A stretch of 64,000 nt of DNA. Source: Chitinophagales bacterium. Its GTDB lineage: Bacteria > Bacteroidota > Bacteroidia > Chitinophagales > UBA10324. The stretch spans positions 186,001 through 250,000 of the forward strand of contig JAIBAY010000006.1 in NCBI GenBank assembly GCA_019694975.1, written 5' to 3'. A program made the position numbers and the translations under genes. The notes under the pieces are model-generated. The model did not search any database, was not told the origin of the DNA, and saw only the letters and a list, made by a program, of their open reading frames with translations. Positions 61,570 to 64,000 of the stretch are shown in pieces; within the stretch, counting starts at the first letter, position 1, and the number at the start of each line of letters is the position of its first letter.

Positions 61570-62418
61570 ATGAGAAGCATTCATTTTTTTTCCATTGTGC
61601 TTGCATTGCTTGTGAGCAACATGATGTTATCCTGTCAAAAGGACGATAATAATACAGACACCACCGCTGCCACAGATAATGCACTTGCGGAGGGTGAATC
61701 CGGCAAGGTGATTGATGCCATTAATGCTGTAGCGGAGAGCTATGGCGTAGGCAAGCCCGACGGTACACAGGAGACGATGGAAGATTCTCTCTTTTCACCT
61801 TGTGCCACCATTACCGTGGATACAGTGGATGCCTTGAAAACCATTACCATAGATTTCGGGCCGGTACCGTGCCAGTGTGTGAACTGGGATAATAAATTCC
61901 GCCAGGGGAAAATCACTGCAACGTGGAGTGGCGGCTACCGCGAAGCCGGAACCGTTATCACCGTGGTAACCTCAGATTATTATGCTGGTTATTCCGCCTC
62001 CACTATGAACAAACACGATTATGTGAAGACGATTACTAACGAAGGCCTCAATGCGAATGGTAACCTGCATTTTTCCGTGGTCGTTTCCGCGGCAACAGTA
62101 ACGCTTTACAGCGGTGAAACTATCACGTGGCAATCAACACGCGACCGTGAGTGGACTGAAGGATCTTCCACACTGCCGCCCTTTGATGACGTTTACCTGA
62201 TTACAGGTGGCGCTTCAGGCGTCGACCGTAACGGAAATGCATTTACCGTAACCATTACCAATCCATTACAGGTGCAGTTCTGCCCGTGGATTGTAAGTGG
62301 TACCGTGGAAACCGTGCATGAAGGATCCCCGGCCAGGATACTCGACTATGGAGATGGTGAATGTGATAATAAGGCAACGATCACCATCAATGGTGCGGTG
62401 TACCCGATCAGCCTGTAA
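61570..62418 (+). CDS. Hypothetical secreted lipoprotein
   Basis: A 282-residue protein with lipobox LSC (Cys22) after MRSIHFFSIVLALLVSNMM. The mature part is beta-rich with many Thr/Val and a Cys pair in FGPVPCQCVNWDNKFRQGKI. Repeated Gly-Asn turns (GNLHFSVVVSAATVTLYSGE, GNAFTVTITNPLQV) and a C-terminal CPWIVSGTVETVHEGSPARI follow. I do not recognise the family. It stands alone, 122 bp after envC, and ends 20 bp before a strong terminator. Confidence 0.6.
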   Translation: MRSIHFFSIVLALLVSNMMLSCQKDDNNTDTTAATDNALAEGESGKVIDAINAVAESYGVGKPDGTQETMEDSLFSPCATITVDTVDALKTITIDFGPVPCQCVNWDNKFRQGKITATWSGGYREAGTVITVVTSDYYAGYSASTMNKHDYVKTITNEGLNANGNLHFSVVVSAATVTLYSGETITWQSTRDREWTEGSSTLPPFDDVYLITGGASGVDRNGNAFTVTITNPLQVQFCPWIVSGTVETVHEGSPARILDYGDGECDNKATITINGAVYPISL

Positions 62419-62437
62419 AAGAGGAGTTGATTTTTTT

Positions 62438-62476
62438 ACATGGGGAAATTCCGGCAGGAGTTTCCCCATGTATTTT
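62438..62476 (+). terminator. Strong intrinsic terminator
   Basis: ACATGGGGAAA (62438-62448) and TTTCCCCATGT (62461-62471) form an 11-bp perfect stem with a 12-nt loop, followed by ATTTTTG. On the minus strand the stem is followed by seven Ts (complement of A? no: the plus strand has TTTTTTT before the stem), so it acts chiefly on plus-strand transcripts from the lipoprotein gene. Confidence 0.75.
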
Positions 62477-62671
62477 TGAGGTATGCGGGTGGCGTTTCAT
62501 GCAAATACAGGCGCCATGATTTAGTGCCGCGTATTACAGCAGATTGTTTGCTGCAGCGATGCGAATCGGTTCCTGAAAATCATATTGCGCAGGGGATTTG
62601 CATCAACATGGCCGTATGGTTCAAAGCTGCTGCATCCTGCTTACCTTTGATGTCATAACATATTCACGATC

Positions 62672-64000
62672 ATGTTCCAGATAAAAAATTACATCAATGG
62701 ACAATTGGTGGATCCCGTTTCAAAAAAATACCTGGATAACTATCATCCTGCCATAGGTGAAGTGTATGCACAGGTGCCGGATTCGGAAGAAGCGGATGTG
62801 GAACTGGCAGTATCTGCCGCTGTAACTGCATTTGACAGCTGGAGCAACATGCCTGCTGAAGAGCGTTGCCGGATAATGCTCCGGATAGCGGATATGATTG
62901 ACGAGAAGAATGATTGCCTGGCTGAGGTGGAATCCACAGACAATGGCAAGCCGAAGAAACTGGCTGCCACGCTGGATATTCCGCGTGCCGCATCCAACTT
63001 CCGTTTTTTTGCGACTGCCGTATTGCAGTTTCCCAGTGAATCGCATCACATGGAAAACAGCGCAATTAATTATACACTACGGCGACCGATCGGAGTAGTC
63101 GGATGTATTTCACCATGGAATTTGCCGCTCTATTTATTTACCTGGAAAATTGCTCCTGCCCTTGCCGCGGGCAATTGTGTGATCGCCAAGCCCAGCGAAG
63201 TAACACCGATGACGGGTTATGAGCTGGCGAAGATCTGCATGGAAGCAGGTTTGCCCGCAGGAGTGCTGAATATTGTGCATGGCAACGGGCCGAATTGCGG
63301 TGCCGCTATAGTCAGTCATCCGGGCATCAAAGCTATTTCGTTCACCGGCAGCACGAGAGCAGGAAAAGAGATTGCATCCGTTGCGGCGCCAATGTTCAAA
63401 AAACTTTCACTGGAACTGGGCGGCAAAAATCCTAATATCATCTTCGCGGATTGCGATTTTGATAAAATGTTACGCACCACCTTGCTGTCTTCTTTCAGCA
63501 ACCAGGGTGAGATCTGCCTGTGTGGTTCCAGGATACTGATTGAAAGGCCGCTTTATGAAAAATTCAAATCTGCATTTGTGGCGGCAACGCGGGCGCTGAC
63601 AGTGGGCGATCCGCTGGAGGCAGCAACACAGATCGGTGCCATTGTTTCCCGTCAGCATTTTGATAAGATCAACTATCATATCAACCTTGCAAGAGAAGAA
63701 GGTGGAATTGTTTTATGCGGCGGAAAAGTGGTGAACCCGGAAGGCCGTTGCAAGCATGGATGGTTTATTGAACCAACCATTATTGAAGGGTTGCCCTGGC
63801 ATTGCCGGACCAACCAGGAAGAAATATTCGGCCCTGTTGTCACCATCATGCCCTTTGACACAGAAGCTGAAGCATTAGAACTCGCCAACAGCACCATGTA
63901 CGGCCTGGCCGCAAGCATCTGGACGGAAAACCTCACGCGTGCACACCGCGTAGCGGCGCAGGTACAAAGCGGCATCATCTGGATCAACTGCTGGCTGCAC
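62672..64000 (+). CDS. Aldehyde dehydrogenase, ALDH8A1/AMSDH-like, 3' end off window
   Basis: ATG at 62672 opens a frame to the right edge (443 codons, no stop), beginning MFQIKNYINGQLVDPVSKK. The ALDH landmarks are in order: SPWNLPLYLFTWKIAPALAA, KPSEVTPMTGYELA, the FTGSTRAGKEI cofactor loop, catalytic Glu in LSLELGGKNPN, and the catalytic Cys in NQGEICLCGSRILIE, then EEIFGPVVTIMPF. The QGEICLC form marks the 2-aminomuconate/2-hydroxymuconate semialdehyde dehydrogenase group. This would oxidise a semialdehyde of the kynurenine or a catechol meta-cleavage route, but pathway neighbours are off the window. About 45 residues are missing. Confidence 0.88.
   Translation, partial: MFQIKNYINGQLVDPVSKKYLDNYHPAIGEVYAQVPDSEEADVELAVSAAVTAFDSWSNMPAEERCRIMLRIADMIDEKNDCLAEVESTDNGKPKKLAATLDIPRAASNFRFFATAVLQFPSESHHMENSAINYTLRRPIGVVGCISPWNLPLYLFTWKIAPALAAGNCVIAKPSEVTPMTGYELAKICMEAGLPAGVLNIVHGNGPNCGAAIVSHPGIKAISFTGSTRAGKEIASVAAPMFKKLSLELGGKNPNIIFADCDFDKMLRTTLLSSFSNQGEICLCGSRILIERPLYEKFKSAFVAATRALTVGDPLEAATQIGAIVSRQHFDKINYHINLAREEGGIVLCGGKVVNPEGRCKHGWFIEPTIIEGLPWHCRTNQEEIFGPVVTIMPFDTEAEALELANSTMYGLAASIWTENLTRAHRVAAQVQSGIIWINCWLH

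Noticed and set aside
1-64000. tRNA, rRNA, CRISPR, phage, defence systems
   Set aside because: No cloverleaf, repeat array, phage structural gene or toxin/restriction genes were recognised by eye.

Overview
The window looks like chromosomal DNA of a member of the Bacteroidota, most likely near Chitinophagales/Sphingobacteriia. The evidence is a type IX secretion sorting domain on the LVIVD-repeat protein at 7586-9037, several promoters of the Bacteroidota form (TTTG, about 20 bp, TAnnTTTG), weak Shine-Dalgarno sequences, some TTG/GTG starts, and family content such as DUF4292, a split transketolase, and a carotenoid cluster with a membrane CrtYcd-type lycopene cyclase. I saw no tRNA, rRNA, CRISPR array, phage or complete insertion sequence. 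Strain and species cannot be told from this sequence.

Left part (1-16.3 kb, mostly minus strand) is accessory. It has a cut-off DUF1801 protein, two serine hydrolases around an outer-membrane protein, a decayed stretch, a second DUF1801 protein, an MDR oxidoreductase, a secreted LVIVD-repeat protein and a methyltransferase. The decayed stretch holds a DUF4386/efflux-adaptor chimera, an outer-membrane protein with an in-frame stop, and a Crp/Fnr-like remnant. Next is a four-gene redox/hydrolase operon (SDR, alpha/beta hydrolase, dimeric-barrel protein, MDR) divergent from an HxlR regulator, with two near-identical dyad operators between them, and then a TPR lipoprotein.

Middle part (16.8-44.5 kb) is mostly housekeeping. 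It starts with an Mla-type lipid ABC system (mlaE-mlaF-mlaD). A molybdenum cofactor block follows (moeA, moaC, a MobB-like/MobA fusion, moeB with rhodanese, and convergent fdhD with a small coupled partner). Then come an M14 peptidase, phospholipid genes psd and cdsA with a CPBP protease, dusB, a beta-propeller-like secreted protein, a sulfotransferase, chrA, a LysM lytic transglycosylase, tatA, an ECF sigma/anti-sigma/sensor trio, and a split transketolase whose halves are separated by two tandem VWA genes.

Right part (44.8-64 kb, plus strand) holds a small cluster of stand-alone domain proteins (SRPBCC, VOC, DUF1801, DUF2200), a 128-bp MITE-like element, and arsC with a MIP channel. A CarH/LitR-like B12-binding MerR regulator then leads the carotenoid genes crtI, crtB, a small unknown gene, crtZ and a lycopene cyclase. 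It is followed by a conserved envelope/sugar block (flippase, dut, nucleotidyltransferase, TPR lipoprotein, DUF4292 lipoprotein, EnvC-like protein), a lipoprotein, and an aldehyde dehydrogenase cut by the right edge.

No wholly new system with clear machinery was found. The most notable items are the HxlR operator pair with its enzyme operon, the CarH-like promoter dyad, the adaptor chimera, the interrupted transketolase and the MITE-like element. All functions are read from sequence motifs by eye; no database search was run.
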